A stretch of DNA of 64,000 bases, from contig NZ_CP145905.1 in NCBI RefSeq assembly GCF_036894955.1, forward strand, positions 2,002,501-2,066,500, written 5' to 3'. The notes beneath the pieces were generated by a model that was not told the DNA's origin, searched no databases, and was given only the letters and a program-made list of their open reading frames with translations. Positions within the stretch are counted from its first letter, which is position 1; each line of letters opens with the position of its first letter. Made by a program: the position numbers and the translations under genes. The DNA is from Paenibacillus sp. KS-LC4. GTDB taxonomy: Bacteria > Bacillota > Bacilli > Paenibacillales > Paenibacillaceae. Below, one piece after another: positions 35,930 through 44,651 of the stretch.

Positions 35930-37600
35930 ATGATCAAGCAGGATATTCTATCTGTTGCTGCATTAGGCGGGGTAAATGAGATAGGTAAAAATATGTATAT
36001 CCTACAATACGCTGACGATATTATCGTAATTGACTGTGGATCAAAATTTCCCGATGAGAGTCTTTTGGGGATCGACCTCATTATTCCGGATGTAACCTAT
36101 TTGTTAAATAATACGGACAAGGTAAAGGCTCTAATCATCACACACGGACATGAGGATCATATAGGCGGCATCCCTTATTTATTGAAACAATTGAATATCC
36201 CGATTTATGCCTCAAGATTAACCGTAGGTCTGATTGAATTAAAGCTGAAGGAGCATGGTCTTCTTCGTACAACGCAGTTAAATTTAATTGATGCAAATTC
36301 TCGTATCTCCTTTGGTTCCATTCAGGTGTCTTTTTTCAGTACTAACCATAGTATTCCGGATTGCTTGGGAATCGCCATGCATACACCGGAAGGAACGGTT
36401 GTACATACAGGCGATTTCAAATTTGATATGTCACCTGTCAATCATCAATACCCTGATCTACATCGAATGGCGGACATTGGTAAAAACGGCGTGCTGCTGC
36501 TGTTGTCAGAGAGTACGAATGCAGAACGGCCTGGTTTTACGCCATCGGAACGTCTTGTTGGGGATCACCTTACAGAAGCGTTCAGCAAAGCTCAACAGAA
36601 GGTGTTTATTTCAACTTTCGCCTCTAACGTCCACCGGGTTCAGCAAATTGTTGACGCGGCCGCCAAAACGGGACGAAAGCTTGTCCTGCTTGGTCGAAGC
36701 ATGGTGAATGTTACTTCTGTCGCTAAGGAATTAGGCTATTTGAACATTCCCGAGGATATGCTTATTGATGCTGGAGATACAGATCGTTATGCCCCTGAAA
36801 ATATTGCCGTCCTATGTACAGGAAGCCAGGGAGAGCCAATGGCTGTGCTTTCTCGATTAGCAAGCTCGAATCATCGGCAAATTGAAATTATGCCGGGTGA
36901 TACGGTTATTATTGCCGCAACCGCAATTCCGGGCAATGAGCGCAATGTTGCGCGCATTATTGACAATCTTTATTTACTTGGTGCAAATGTCATTTACGGC
37001 TCGGGAAGCGCAACAGGGATGCATGTTTCTGGTCACGGCAATCAGGAAGAGTTGAAATTAATGCTTACCCTAATGAAGCCCAAATACTTTGTTCCGGTTC
37101 ATGGCGAATTTCGCATGCTTTATCAACACCGGCTGCTTGCGATGTCGGTGGGAGTTGACGAGGAGAACATTTTTATCGTCAACAATGGGGAGACCGTGGA
37201 GATCGAAAACAAAATCGCACGTAAAGGCGGTAAAATTCCTGCGGGCAATATGCTGGTGGACGGATTAGGGATTGGAGATATTGGGAATGTGGTGCTGCGC
37301 GACCGTAAGCAGCTCTCGGCCGACGGTATTCTTATTATTGTCATTACGCTTAGTAAAACGGAAGGGCATATTCTGTCCGGGCCAGACATCATTTCCCGTG
37401 GATTTGTTTACGTTCGTGACTCCGAAGCGCTCATGCGAGAGATCAATCAGCTCGTGGAATCGACAGTTGAAAAACTGCTGGAGGAGCATGGGAGCCAGTG
37501 GAATATGGTAAAGAAAACGTTAAGGGATGCATTAGGGCGTTTCTTATTTGCACAGACCAAAAGAAGGCCAATGATTCTACCGATCATTATAGAGGTGTGA
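35930..37600 (+). CDS. ribonuclease J
   Basis: This 556-aa enzyme aligns well with Bacillus RNase J1: LGGVNEIGKNMY start, beta-CASP metal motif HGHEDHIGG, the VHTGDFKFD strand, CTGSQGEPMA, and the VHGEFRM histidine, ending in KRRPMILPIIIEV. It is a 5'-to-3' exo- and endoribonuclease for mRNA decay and maturation. Length equals that of RNase J1, but several loops differ, so it could be a second paralogue in the genome. ATG 35930 with GGAGG 9 bases upstream is preferred over GTG 35921. Confidence 0.93.
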   Translation: MIKQDILSVAALGGVNEIGKNMYILQYADDIIVIDCGSKFPDESLLGIDLIIPDVTYLLNNTDKVKALIITHGHEDHIGGIPYLLKQLNIPIYASRLTVGLIELKLKEHGLLRTTQLNLIDANSRISFGSIQVSFFSTNHSIPDCLGIAMHTPEGTVVHTGDFKFDMSPVNHQYPDLHRMADIGKNGVLLLLSESTNAERPGFTPSERLVGDHLTEAFSKAQQKVFISTFASNVHRVQQIVDAAAKTGRKLVLLGRSMVNVTSVAKELGYLNIPEDMLIDAGDTDRYAPENIAVLCTGSQGEPMAVLSRLASSNHRQIEIMPGDTVIIAATAIPGNERNVARIIDNLYLLGANVIYGSGSATGMHVSGHGNQEELKLMLTLMKPKYFVPVHGEFRMLYQHRLLAMSVGVDEENIFIVNNGETVEIENKIARKGGKIPAGNMLVDGLGIGDIGNVVLRDRKQLSADGILIIVITLSKTEGHILSGPDIISRGFVYVRDSEALMREINQLVESTVEKLLEEHGSQWNMVKKTLRDALGRFLFAQTKRRPMILPIIIEV

Positions 37601-37658
37601 ATAAGAAAGCTTTTTCTGTTAATCATATAGGGATGTTTTTCGAAAGGAGGGATATGTT

Positions 37659-37754
37659 TTGGCTAAGCAGCAAGGCCATGGGGCACAAAATACAACGACT
37701 CGCACCTCGGATAAGCAAGGCAGTAAAGCAAGCAAAGTCGGAAATAAGTCATAG
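37659..37754 (+). CDS. 31-aa hydrophilic small ORF
   Basis: TTG at 37659 follows a near-perfect GAAAGGAGG site at 37642-37650 with 8-base spacing. The encoded peptide (start MAKQQGHGAQNTT, end KASKVGNKS) is basic, without Cys or aromatic residues, and rich in Lys, Gln, Gly, Ser and Thr. A terminator follows 17 bases after the stop. It resembles small spore-type proteins in composition only; I do not recognise a family. An overlapping frame is open but has no spaced ribosome-binding site. Confidence 0.6.
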   Translation: MAKQQGHGAQNTTTRTSDKQGSKASKVGNKS

Positions 37755-37770
37755 TCTGTAACCTCCCTTG

Positions 37771-37807
37771 CAGCCTTTGGATCAGCGATGATCTAAAGGC
37801 TGTTTTG
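37771..37807 (+). terminator. terminator after the 31-aa ORF
   Basis: CAGCCTTT-G-GATC pairs with GATC-T-AAAGGCTG around a 6-base loop and ends in TTTTG. It also isolates the gapB unit downstream. Confidence 0.82.
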
Positions 37808-37962
37808 TATTTCATAACACAGATTCGCTAAGGGTAAGTAAGGGGTATCAATCGAAAGCTCTATCTCAGTGATACATCATATAGGAGTATTACCTATATA
37901 ATCCGACATATATGTGAGGCTTAACGGCGATAAAATTTTATTTAGTGCGTCATAAAAATATT

Positions 37963-37978
37963 TATGTTGTATTATAAA
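37963..37978 (+). promoter_or_regulatory. gapB promoter region with CcpN-like site
   Basis: TATGTTGTATT (37963-37973) matches, with one difference, the TRTGHYATAYW site of CcpN as I recall it. It overlaps an AT-rich -10 like stretch (TATTATAAA), about 55 bases ahead of gapB. In Bacillus, CcpN represses gapB and pckA during glycolytic growth. No good -35 box was seen, so this is tentative. Confidence 0.35.
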
Positions 37979-38027
37979 AGAGTAATGATGTATGCTATTA
38001 GCAAATAAGCGAAGGGGGAATGCGGAA

Positions 38028-39059
38028 ATGCACCGGGGGGTTGGCATTAGTGGAATGGGGAGAATTGGACGGCTGCTCATTAGGAGAATGTTGTCTGAGC
38101 CGAATCCAGCAGTAAGGTTGAGGGCCATAAATAGCGTATATCCCGTGGAGACGATTGCTCATCTATTGAAATACGATTCGGTCCATGGGAGCTGGAAGGC
38201 AGATATACAGGTTCGCGATCAACAGCTCGTGATTAATGATCAGTCCATAGAAGTCGTATATGAGAGAGCACCGGAGAACATCAAGTGGCATCGTTTTGGC
38301 GTTGAGCTTGCGATTGACGCAACCGGGAAATTCAATGATCGGCAAGGTGCGCTTAAGCATATGGCTTCAGGAGCGGAACGGGTGCTAATAACAGCGCCCG
38401 GCAAGCAAATGGATCTGACGATTGTAATGGGGGTTAATGACCATCTGTATAGCCCGGAGGAGCATCAGCTATTATCGGCTGCTTCCTGCACGACAAACTG
38501 CGTGGCTCCGATTCTTCATGTGCTCGATCAAGCGTTCCATATCCAGTCCGGCTGGATGACGACGGTGCATTCCTATACTTCTGATCAAAATCATTTGGAC
38601 AATCCGCATGAGGACTTACGCAGAGCTCGTTCCTGCACCCAGTCCATTGTGCCTACGACGACAGGGGTCGGCAAGGCGCTTGCAGATGTGCTTCCGCATT
38701 TGTCCTCGCGCATTCAGGGCATGTCACTGCGAGTTCCGACGCAGGATGTATCGCTAATTGACCTCACCGTTCAAGCTGAGCGCCATACAACAGCCGCTGA
38801 AGTAAATATGGTTTTGAAAGCGGCTGCAGAAGGCAGCAAGTCTTCTTATATCGGCTTTGCTCAGGAGCCGCTCGTATCAGCCGACTATATTGGCTGTTCA
38901 AAATCGGCAATGGTAGACGGATTTTCGACGATGGTTATGGACAATCAGATTAAAGTTATTGCTTGGTATGACAATGAGTGGGCATATGCATGCCGCGTAA
39001 TGGATGTAGCCAATCTAATGATGGAAAGGGTGAAGGATTCATGCGAAATTACGGTATAG
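38028..39059 (+). CDS. gapB: glyceraldehyde-3-phosphate dehydrogenase, GapB type
   Basis: This 343-aa enzyme has the NAD(P) loop SGMGRIGRL, catalytic Cys154 in SAASCTTNCVAP and His181 in TTVHSYTSDQ. The cofactor-discriminating region reads AINSVYPVETIAHLLKYDS, which matches Bacillus GapB (AINASYSAET...) rather than NAD-specific GapA (which has Asp there), so it should favour NADP and work in gluconeogenesis. ATG 38028 follows AGGGGG. It forms an operon with an SR1P-like gene and pckA. Confidence 0.9.
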   Translation: MHRGVGISGMGRIGRLLIRRMLSEPNPAVRLRAINSVYPVETIAHLLKYDSVHGSWKADIQVRDQQLVINDQSIEVVYERAPENIKWHRFGVELAIDATGKFNDRQGALKHMASGAERVLITAPGKQMDLTIVMGVNDHLYSPEEHQLLSAASCTTNCVAPILHVLDQAFHIQSGWMTTVHSYTSDQNHLDNPHEDLRRARSCTQSIVPTTTGVGKALADVLPHLSSRIQGMSLRVPTQDVSLIDLTVQAERHTTAAEVNMVLKAAAEGSKSSYIGFAQEPLVSADYIGCSKSAMVDGFSTMVMDNQIKVIAWYDNEWAYACRVMDVANLMMERVKDSCEITV

Positions 39060-39061
39060 AA

Positions 39062-39259
39062 ATGGGAGCCATTTATTGCAAGCACTGCATGACGCTGATT
39101 GATACACAACCAACAAAGAAGGTAACTAATTATTATTCGGATTGCAAGGAAGAGGCCTGTATGGGGGCGAGGTCTGGGGCCGGAATAGGCAGCTCGGAGT
39201 ACATGCAAGCAAGTGGAAATGGGGCAGGCGGGTACACTGGGACGGGAGGTCAGGCATGA
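39062..39259 (+). CDS. SR1P-like GapA-binding peptide with Gly-rich extension
   Basis: This 65-aa frame begins [15 protein letters not shown] and has a second Cys pair (SDCKEEAC), matching the 39-aa SR1P family: MGxIxCxxC start, a KVTxxYxxC strand and terminal Cys. In Bacillus, SR1P is made from the dual-function RNA SR1 and binds GapA. Here the start lies 2 bases after the gapB stop and the end overlaps pckA (ATGA). Residues about 35-65 are a Gly/Ser/Ala-rich tail absent from the family. An in-frame ATG at 39041, inside gapB and near GAAGGA, is an alternative start. Confidence 0.7.
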   Translation: MGAIYCKHCMTLIDTQPTKKVTNYYSDCKEEACMGARSGAGIGSSEYMQASGNGAGGYTGTGGQA

Positions 39260-40827
39260 GCATCATGGAATCGAGATTGCGTCAGCAAGGCGTACACTAT
39301 CAATTGACGACAGAGCAGTTAATGGAACAAGCGATTAAACGCGGCGAAGGAACGATACTGGAATCGGGAGCGCTGCGGGTGCTGACGGGGCAATATACAG
39401 GCCGTTCTCCGAAAGATAAGTTTATTGTATGCGAGCCATCTTCGCTGCCGCAGGTGGCTTGGGGCAAAGTAAACCAGCCAATTTCTCCAGACCATTTTAA
39501 CCAATTGTATGAAAAAGCAAAGCGTTATATGGAGCAGCAAGAGCTGTTCATCTTTGACGGCTATGCAGGAGCGGATGAAGCGTACCGTCTGCCGATTCGC
39601 GTTATTAATGAATTTGCCTGGCATAATCTATTTGCCCGCCAGCTGTTTATTCGCCCAAGCGAGGAGCAGCTTGCCTCCCACAAGCCTGCTTTTACAGTCA
39701 TCGCCTTGCCGGGGCTTAAGGCAGATCCTGCATGTGACGGGACATCATCGGAAACGTTCATTTGTATTTCTTTTGAGCAAAAAATCGTGCTGATTGGCGG
39801 AACGGAATATGCTGGCGAGATGAAAAAGTCGATATTCAGCGTGCTTAATTATTTGCTGCCCTTGCAGGGCGTTCTACCGATGCATTGCTCGGCGAATGTA
39901 GGAGAGCGCGGCGATACGGCGCTGTTCTTCGGACTGTCGGGTACGGGCAAGACGACGCTTTCTGCTGATGCTTCACGCCGCCTCATCGGGGATGACGAGC
40001 ATGGCTGGTCGGAGGATGGCGTGTTCAACTTCGAAGGCGGCTGCTATGCGAAATGCATGGGGCTGAGCGAAGAGAAGGAGCCGCAAATTTGGCAGGCGAT
40101 TCAAGGTGGAGCCATACTGGAAAATGTAGGGCTGGATGCGAAAACAGGGCAGCCCGATTATTGCGATAATTACCTGACGGAGAATACGCGTGCAGCTTAT
40201 CCGCTCGAGCATATTCCAGGAGCGATACTGGCTGGAAAAGCAGGCCATCCACAAGTTATTTTGTTTCTGACCGCTGATGCTTACGGCGTGCTGCCGCCAA
40301 TTTCCAGGCTGACGAAGGAGCAGGCGATGTATCATTTTCTATCGGGATATACATCCAAGCTTGCGGGTACGGAGCGAGGGATAACTGAGCCGGAAGCGAC
40401 GTTCTCCGCTTGCTTCGGATCGCCATTCCTGCCGCTTACGCCAAGTGTATATGCGGAGATGCTCGGTGAAAAAATTGCCGAGCATGATGCCAAGGTGTAT
40501 TTGGTGAATACAGGCTGGTTCGGCGGGGCCTATGGAATAGGACAGCGGATGAACCTGCGTTATACGCGGGCAATGGTAACAGCAGCGATTGATGGCAGCC
40601 TGGAGCAGGCTGAATTTATAACTGACCCTGTATTTGGCCTGAGCTGCCCGTTGACCGTAAAAGGTGTTCCGAATGCTGTGCTCCTGCCCCGCGAAGCATG
40701 GCAGGATAAGACGGCCTATGATCAGCAGGCAGCCAAGCTTGCTGCACAGTTTGTGAATAATTTCCGTAAATTTACTAGCGTAAGCACGGCTATTGCCGCC
40801 GCTGGTCCGGTGGTGCTTCCGCATTAG
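39256..40827 (+). CDS. pckA: phosphoenolpyruvate carboxykinase (ATP)
   Basis: This 523-aa enzyme has the kinase-1a motif [13 protein letters not shown], the metal motif GDDEHGW and RSPKDKF near the N-terminus, with a length near the usual 520-530. It converts oxaloacetate and ATP to PEP, the entry step of gluconeogenesis. GGGAGGT at 39244-39250 supports ATG 39256, which overlaps the SR1P-like stop. Together with gapB it makes a gluconeogenic operon. A strong hairpin follows. Confidence 0.95.
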   Translation: MSIMESRLRQQGVHYQLTTEQLMEQAIKRGEGTILESGALRVLTGQYTGRSPKDKFIVCEPSSLPQVAWGKVNQPISPDHFNQLYEKAKRYMEQQELFIFDGYAGADEAYRLPIRVINEFAWHNLFARQLFIRPSEEQLASHKPAFTVIALPGLKADPACDGTSSETFICISFEQKIVLIGGTEYAGEMKKSIFSVLNYLLPLQGVLPMHCSANVGERGDTALFFGLSGTGKTTLSADASRRLIGDDEHGWSEDGVFNFEGGCYAKCMGLSEEKEPQIWQAIQGGAILENVGLDAKTGQPDYCDNYLTENTRAAYPLEHIPGAILAGKAGHPQVILFLTADAYGVLPPISRLTKEQAMYHFLSGYTSKLAGTERGITEPEATFSACFGSPFLPLTPSVYAEMLGEKIAEHDAKVYLVNTGWFGGAYGIGQRMNLRYTRAMVTAAIDGSLEQAEFITDPVFGLSCPLTVKGVPNAVLLPREAWQDKTAYDQQAAKLAAQFVNNFRKFTSVSTAIAAAGPVVLPH

Positions 40828-40861
40828 AACGGATAGAGAAGCGGGATAGTTATGAAAACAA

Positions 40862-40902
40862 AGGGACTGCTTGCAGGCTGTAAAAGCCTGCAAGCAGTCC
40901 CT
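40862..40902. terminator. 17-bp perfect hairpin between pckA and aroC
   Basis: AGGGACTGCTTGCAGGC (40862-40878) pairs without mismatch to GCCTGCAAGCAGTCCCT (40886-40902). The T-run is weak on the plus strand and absent on the minus strand (an A-rich tract precedes it). It likely ends both convergent transcripts. Confidence 0.8.
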
Positions 40903-40915
40903 ATTATATTTTCAT

Positions 40916-40960
40916 CTCGAAACGACAGCTTTGCTGCTATGGGAGGGCGACGGTCGTTTC
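40916..40960. repeat. 45-bp dispersed hairpin repeat, copy 1
   Basis: The 45-nt sequence from CTCGAAACGACAGC to GTCGTTTC has outer arms GAAACGAC / GTCGTTTC and an inner hairpin CAGC-TTT-GCTG. A second copy of identical length, with 35 of 45 bases shared, lies at 54731-54775. It sits between the pckA hairpin and the aroC stop codon. No ORF is involved. Confidence 0.65.
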
Positions 40961-40998
40961 ATCTTTCATCATGTGTCTATTTCGAAAGCGCTGCTAGT

Positions 40999-42054
40999 TT
41001 ATCCTAGCATGGCGGCTTGCCGCTTATACTGATCCTCCAATACGAGGCAGGCCATAGCCTCCACAACAGGCACAATTCTCGGACAAATGCATGGATCATG
41101 CCGTCCCTCCGTCCTAATTTCCTGCTCCTCGCCGTGGACATTGATCGTTTGCTGCGGGACCGAAATGGAGGAGGTCGGTTTAACGCTTATCCGAAAAATA
41201 ATATCCTGTCCCGTGCTGATGCCCCCTATGATGCCGCCCGAATGATTGCTGAGAAACCCGTCGCCGTTCATCTCGTCATTATGCTCGCTGCCCAGCATGG
41301 AGGCAGCAGCAAATCCAGTGCCAAATTCAATGCCTTTCACGGCACCAATCGACAGCATCGCTTTCGCAAGCTCCGCGTCCAATTTGTCAAATACCGGTTC
41401 TCCCAGACCAGGCACTACGCCGCGAATTCTGCATTCTACAATGCCGCCGCAGCTGTCGCCAATGGCCGCGAGTTGTTCAATTTTACGTGTCATTTTTGCT
41501 CCAGCAGCAGCGTCGCATGCACGAACCGCATTTTGTTCAATGACGGCTTCATCGAAGGTTTCGCATTCAATGCCTCCGATGGCCTGCGTATAGGCGAGCA
41601 CCTGCACGCCTCTTTGCTCCAGCAGCCTGCGGGCGATAGCGCCGCCGGCTACTCTGCCCGCTGTTTCTCTGCCGGAGGCCCGGCCACTGCCCCGATGGTC
41701 GCGAATGCCATACTTTTGCAAATAGGTGAAATCGGCATGGCCGGGGCGAAAAGAATGCTGGATGTCACTGTATGCATCTGGTCTCATATCCTGGTTATGC
41801 AAAATAACGAAGAGTGGTGTCCCCGTCGTTTTCCCCTCAAACATGCCCGATAAAATATGAACGATATCATATTCCTTGCGCGGGGAGGTGACGGACGATT
41901 GCCCAGGCTTGCGTCGATCCATCTGCTGCTGAATGTAAGCTTCATCGAGTGCAATGCCCGGTGTTACACCATCAACAATGACGCCAACCGCCTCGCCATG
42001 GGACTCGCCGAAGGTTGTGATTTTAAAAGCTTCTCCGAATGTATTTCCTGCCAT
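40999..42054 (-). CDS. aroC: chorismate synthase (AroC)
   Basis: This 351-aa enzyme starts with MAGNTFGEAFKITTFGESHG and contains the FMN and substrate segments RRKPGQSSVTSPRKE, RPGHADFTYLQKYGIRDHRG and GRASGRETAGRVAGGA. These fit the 350-360-aa form seen in E. coli more than the 390-aa Bacillus form. It converts EPSP to chorismate. It is the second gene after aroA, 13 bases downstream of its stop. The pair is apparently separate from the main aromatic operon. Confidence 0.93.
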   Translation of the reverse strand: MAGNTFGEAFKITTFGESHGEAVGVIVDGVTPGIALDEAYIQQQMDRRKPGQSSVTSPRKEYDIVHILSGMFEGKTTGTPLFVILHNQDMRPDAYSDIQHSFRPGHADFTYLQKYGIRDHRGSGRASGRETAGRVAGGAIARRLLEQRGVQVLAYTQAIGGIECETFDEAVIEQNAVRACDAAAGAKMTRKIEQLAAIGDSCGGIVECRIRGVVPGLGEPVFDKLDAELAKAMLSIGAVKGIEFGTGFAAASMLGSEHNDEMNGDGFLSNHSGGIIGGISTGQDIIFRISVKPTSSISVPQQTINVHGEEQEIRTEGRHDPCICPRIVPVVEAMACLVLEDQYKRQAAMLG

Positions 42055-42067
42055 TATAGATCATCCT

Positions 42068-43426
42068 CTACATGTAATCATTTATTTGAAAGCCTAGTGC
42101 TGCCAATTGCTCAAAGTAATGCGGGTTTGTTTTGGACACACAGCCCGGGTCGGAAATTTGTAGATTAGCAACTTTCGAACCTATTAAGGAAAGGGCCATA
42201 GCCATGCGATGGTCATCGTGACTATTTAATAGAGCGGCTTGTGGTTTGCTAGGAAAAACAGTTAGTCCATCTTCAAATTCCAATACGTCAATGCCGAGCT
42301 TGCCCAATTCCTGGCAAATAGCAGCTATCCGGTCACACTCGTGATGTCTGATATGAGCAGCATCTTTAAGCGTAATGGGGCCATCTGCAAAAATAGCAAG
42401 GACAGCGAGCGTCAGCGTTTGATCCGACCATTTTTGCATGCTGACGGTAAAGCCGCCCTTCAAACGCTCTGCCCCTTGGACTTCAACAAAGGTTTCGTCG
42501 CGGACAATGGTACATCCCATCTGCTCCAGCACGCCGAGCATTGCAATATCTGGCTGGCTTGTATTGCTTGCGTCAATGCCTTCCGTTCTTATGCGCCCTG
42601 CGGTAAGCGCGGCAAGCGCCCAGAAATAGCAGCAGGTGGATACATCCGGCTCCAGCGCGATGGAGCGGGCTTCATATTTTCCTGTAGGTATCGTAATACA
42701 GGGGTCGTCTGTGTCCAGAGATGCAATAGGCGCCGCACCGAAGAAAGCCATCATGGCAAGCGTCATTTCGACATAGTCTTTTTGCACAACTTCCCCATCT
42801 ATGCGCACGGTAATTGGCGCTTTCGCATAAGGGGCGGCTAACAGCAGACCGCTTATGAATTGACTCGATGTAGAGCCAGGCAGCAGCACCGTCCCGCCTT
42901 GCAAGCCATTAGCCCGAAGCACGAGGGGGAGCGAATGCTCGGCTTGCTCGTATTCAAACGTTGCTCCTAAATGCGTCAGTGCATGGAGCAAGGGAGCAAG
43001 CGGCCGCTCGTGCAATCGCTTAGTGCCCTTAAGCGCCCAGGCGCCAGCTCCAATGGCCAAAGCTCCGGGCAAAAAACGCGCAATCGTGCCAGCTGCTCCG
43101 ACGTATAGCTCGCCTGACGAAATAGGCCAGCTTCCGCCACAGCCATCGACATAAGCGGTTTCTCCTTCGATCGTTATGTTTACCCCGAGCTGCTTTAATG
43201 CGGCAATGCACCAATAGGAATCATCGCTTAATAATAAACCGTCAATTTGCGATCTTCCTTCGGCAAGCGCGGCTATAATGAGGGCGCGGTTAGTTAAGCT
43301 TTTGCTTCCCGGTATGCGCACGGTTCCATGTAAGGCTTCGCTTGGAGGATTCAAGGTCACCTTTTGTTTGTCGCTATGGGCCGACCAGGGGGAACGTGCA
43401 GCTAGATCAGGCTGGCCTCCGTCCAT
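42068..43426 (-). CDS. aroA: EPSP synthase (3-phosphoshikimate 1-carboxyvinyltransferase)
   Basis: This 452-aa enzyme has the PEP/shikimate-binding IPGSKSLTNRALIIAAL start (Lys42), two inside-out barrel halves and a C-terminal LNSHDDHRMAMALS. The loop that reads GNAGTAMRP in E. coli is GAAGTIARF here (110-118), so the Asn, Ala-Met and Pro positions differ. AGAGGTGG supports ATG 43426. A 20-residue N-terminal extension precedes the domain. It catalyses EPSP formation from shikimate-3-phosphate and PEP. It is divergent from a LysR regulator. Confidence 0.9.
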   Translation of the reverse strand: MDGGQPDLAARSPWSAHSDKQKVTLNPPSEALHGTVRIPGSKSLTNRALIIAALAEGRSQIDGLLLSDDSYWCIAALKQLGVNITIEGETAYVDGCGGSWPISSGELYVGAAGTIARFLPGALAIGAGAWALKGTKRLHERPLAPLLHALTHLGATFEYEQAEHSLPLVLRANGLQGGTVLLPGSTSSQFISGLLLAAPYAKAPITVRIDGEVVQKDYVEMTLAMMAFFGAAPIASLDTDDPCITIPTGKYEARSIALEPDVSTCCYFWALAALTAGRIRTEGIDASNTSQPDIAMLGVLEQMGCTIVRDETFVEVQGAERLKGGFTVSMQKWSDQTLTLAVLAIFADGPITLKDAAHIRHHECDRIAAICQELGKLGIDVLEFEDGLTVFPSKPQAALLNSHDDHRMAMALSLIGSKVANLQISDPGCVSKTNPHYFEQLAALGFQINDYM

Positions 43427-43460
43427 ATTTCCACCTCTTTTGTTTTTTTGTATACATCCG

Positions 43461-43501
43461 ATTATAATGAAGAAAATGAAATAAGTGAAATTGGATTTTA
43501 T
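43461..43501 (-). promoter_or_regulatory. aroA promoter and candidate LysR box
   Basis: On the minus strand TATAAT (43466-43461) is preceded at 17 bases by TTCACT (43489-43484). The stretch ATAA...TTAT (43481-43501) is a partial inverted repeat over the -35 region, of the size expected for a LysR-type site. Evidence is by inspection only. Confidence 0.4.
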
Positions 43502-43531
43502 TTAAAATGACATAGAGGTGATCTATAACAT

Positions 43532-44443
43532 ATGTTTAATCTGGAATGGTATCGGATTTTTCTGCATACTGCACGCTGCAAAAATTTAACAAGAGCGGCG
43601 CAGGAGCTGCACATTACGCAGCCATCGGTCAGCTATGCGATTAAGCAGATGGAGGAGGCTTTGCAGCTCAAGCTTTTTCATCGGCTGTCGAAGGGCGTGG
43701 AGCTTACCGAAGAAGGGAGAGCGCTGCAAGGTTATGTGGAGCAATCCTTTTCTATGCTGGATTCTGCCCAAAAGCATTTGCACAATATGAAGCTGCTTAG
43801 CGAGGGAGAAATTCGCATTGGGGCGAGCGACTCGCTAATTAAGCATCTTTTGCTGCCGCAATTAAATGACTTTCATCGCGATTACCCGGGTATCCGAATT
43901 CGTCTTTCGCATGGGAAAACACCCGATATTACGCAGCGCTTAAGGGAAGGAGAAATTGATTGTGCAATTATTCATCTGCCTATAAACGATTACCAGCTGA
44001 ATGTTCAGACGCTTGCGGTGCTGGAGGATTGCTTTGTAGTCGGAGAAGCTTATGCGGAGTTAGCCCATTCCTCAGCAGCGAATGGTGCCTTAACGATGGA
44101 GCAGTTGGCTGAGCTTCCGCTCTTGTTATTATCTTCCGGCAGCAGTACGAGGGAGTTTGTTGAGCAATGGTTCGCGGGCAAGGGACAGGCAGTAGAGCCG
44201 GATATCGAGCTTGGGAGTATTGATTTGCTCGCCCAGTTTGCAAGGCTCGGTTATGGGGCCGCCTTCATAAGCCGTTCTTTTGTGCAGGAGGAATTGAATA
44301 ATGGCAAGCTGTATGAGGTCTTTGTAGAGGAGCCGCTTCCCCCTCGCAGCATCGGGCTTGCCGTACGGCAGGATAGGAAGCTGTCGGTTGCAGCTGAGCG
44401 CTTCGTCGAAATGTGCCTGCCGGCTGTCGATGAGGAGCATTAA
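43532..44443 (+). CDS. LysR family transcription regulator
   Basis: This 303-aa protein has the LysR helix-turn-helix (LTRAAQELHITQPSVSYAIKQ, about 19-39) and a co-inducer domain (EGEIRIGASDSLIKHLLLP, later LLLLSSGSSTREFVEQWF). It is divergent from aroA and probably regulates the aroA-aroC pair, perhaps by an aromatic metabolite. ATG 43532 follows GAGGTGATC about 7 bases upstream. Confidence 0.88.
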   Translation: MFNLEWYRIFLHTARCKNLTRAAQELHITQPSVSYAIKQMEEALQLKLFHRLSKGVELTEEGRALQGYVEQSFSMLDSAQKHLHNMKLLSEGEIRIGASDSLIKHLLLPQLNDFHRDYPGIRIRLSHGKTPDITQRLREGEIDCAIIHLPINDYQLNVQTLAVLEDCFVVGEAYAELAHSSAANGALTMEQLAELPLLLLSSGSSTREFVEQWFAGKGQAVEPDIELGSIDLLAQFARLGYGAAFISRSFVQEELNNGKLYEVFVEEPLPPRSIGLAVRQDRKLSVAAERFVEMCLPAVDEEH

Positions 44444-44651
44444 ATAAGCTCTGGTTAAATTAAAGTCGCCAAGCGTATCTGTTGCAACACTTGGGTAAAT
44501 CCGAATATGTTCCATCAGCATCCGTACATCGTTCATGGCGCATGTCGGAGTGAACGATGTACCATTAAAGAAAAAGCGTCCTCTGCCAACTAGTATGGTA
44601 GCGGCTCATGGGACGATGACCCTATCCATAGAGGACAGAAATGGTGGACAT

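Noticed and set aside
37598..37640. SigG-type promoter ahead of the 31-aa ORF
   Set aside because: TGAATA and CATATAG are 20 bases apart, and the -10 does not fit the consensus.
39142..39255. N-terminal extension of pckA to 39142
   Set aside because: The stretch is the SR1P-like gene in another frame; pckA homologues start near MSIMESRL, and GGGAGGT supports 39256.
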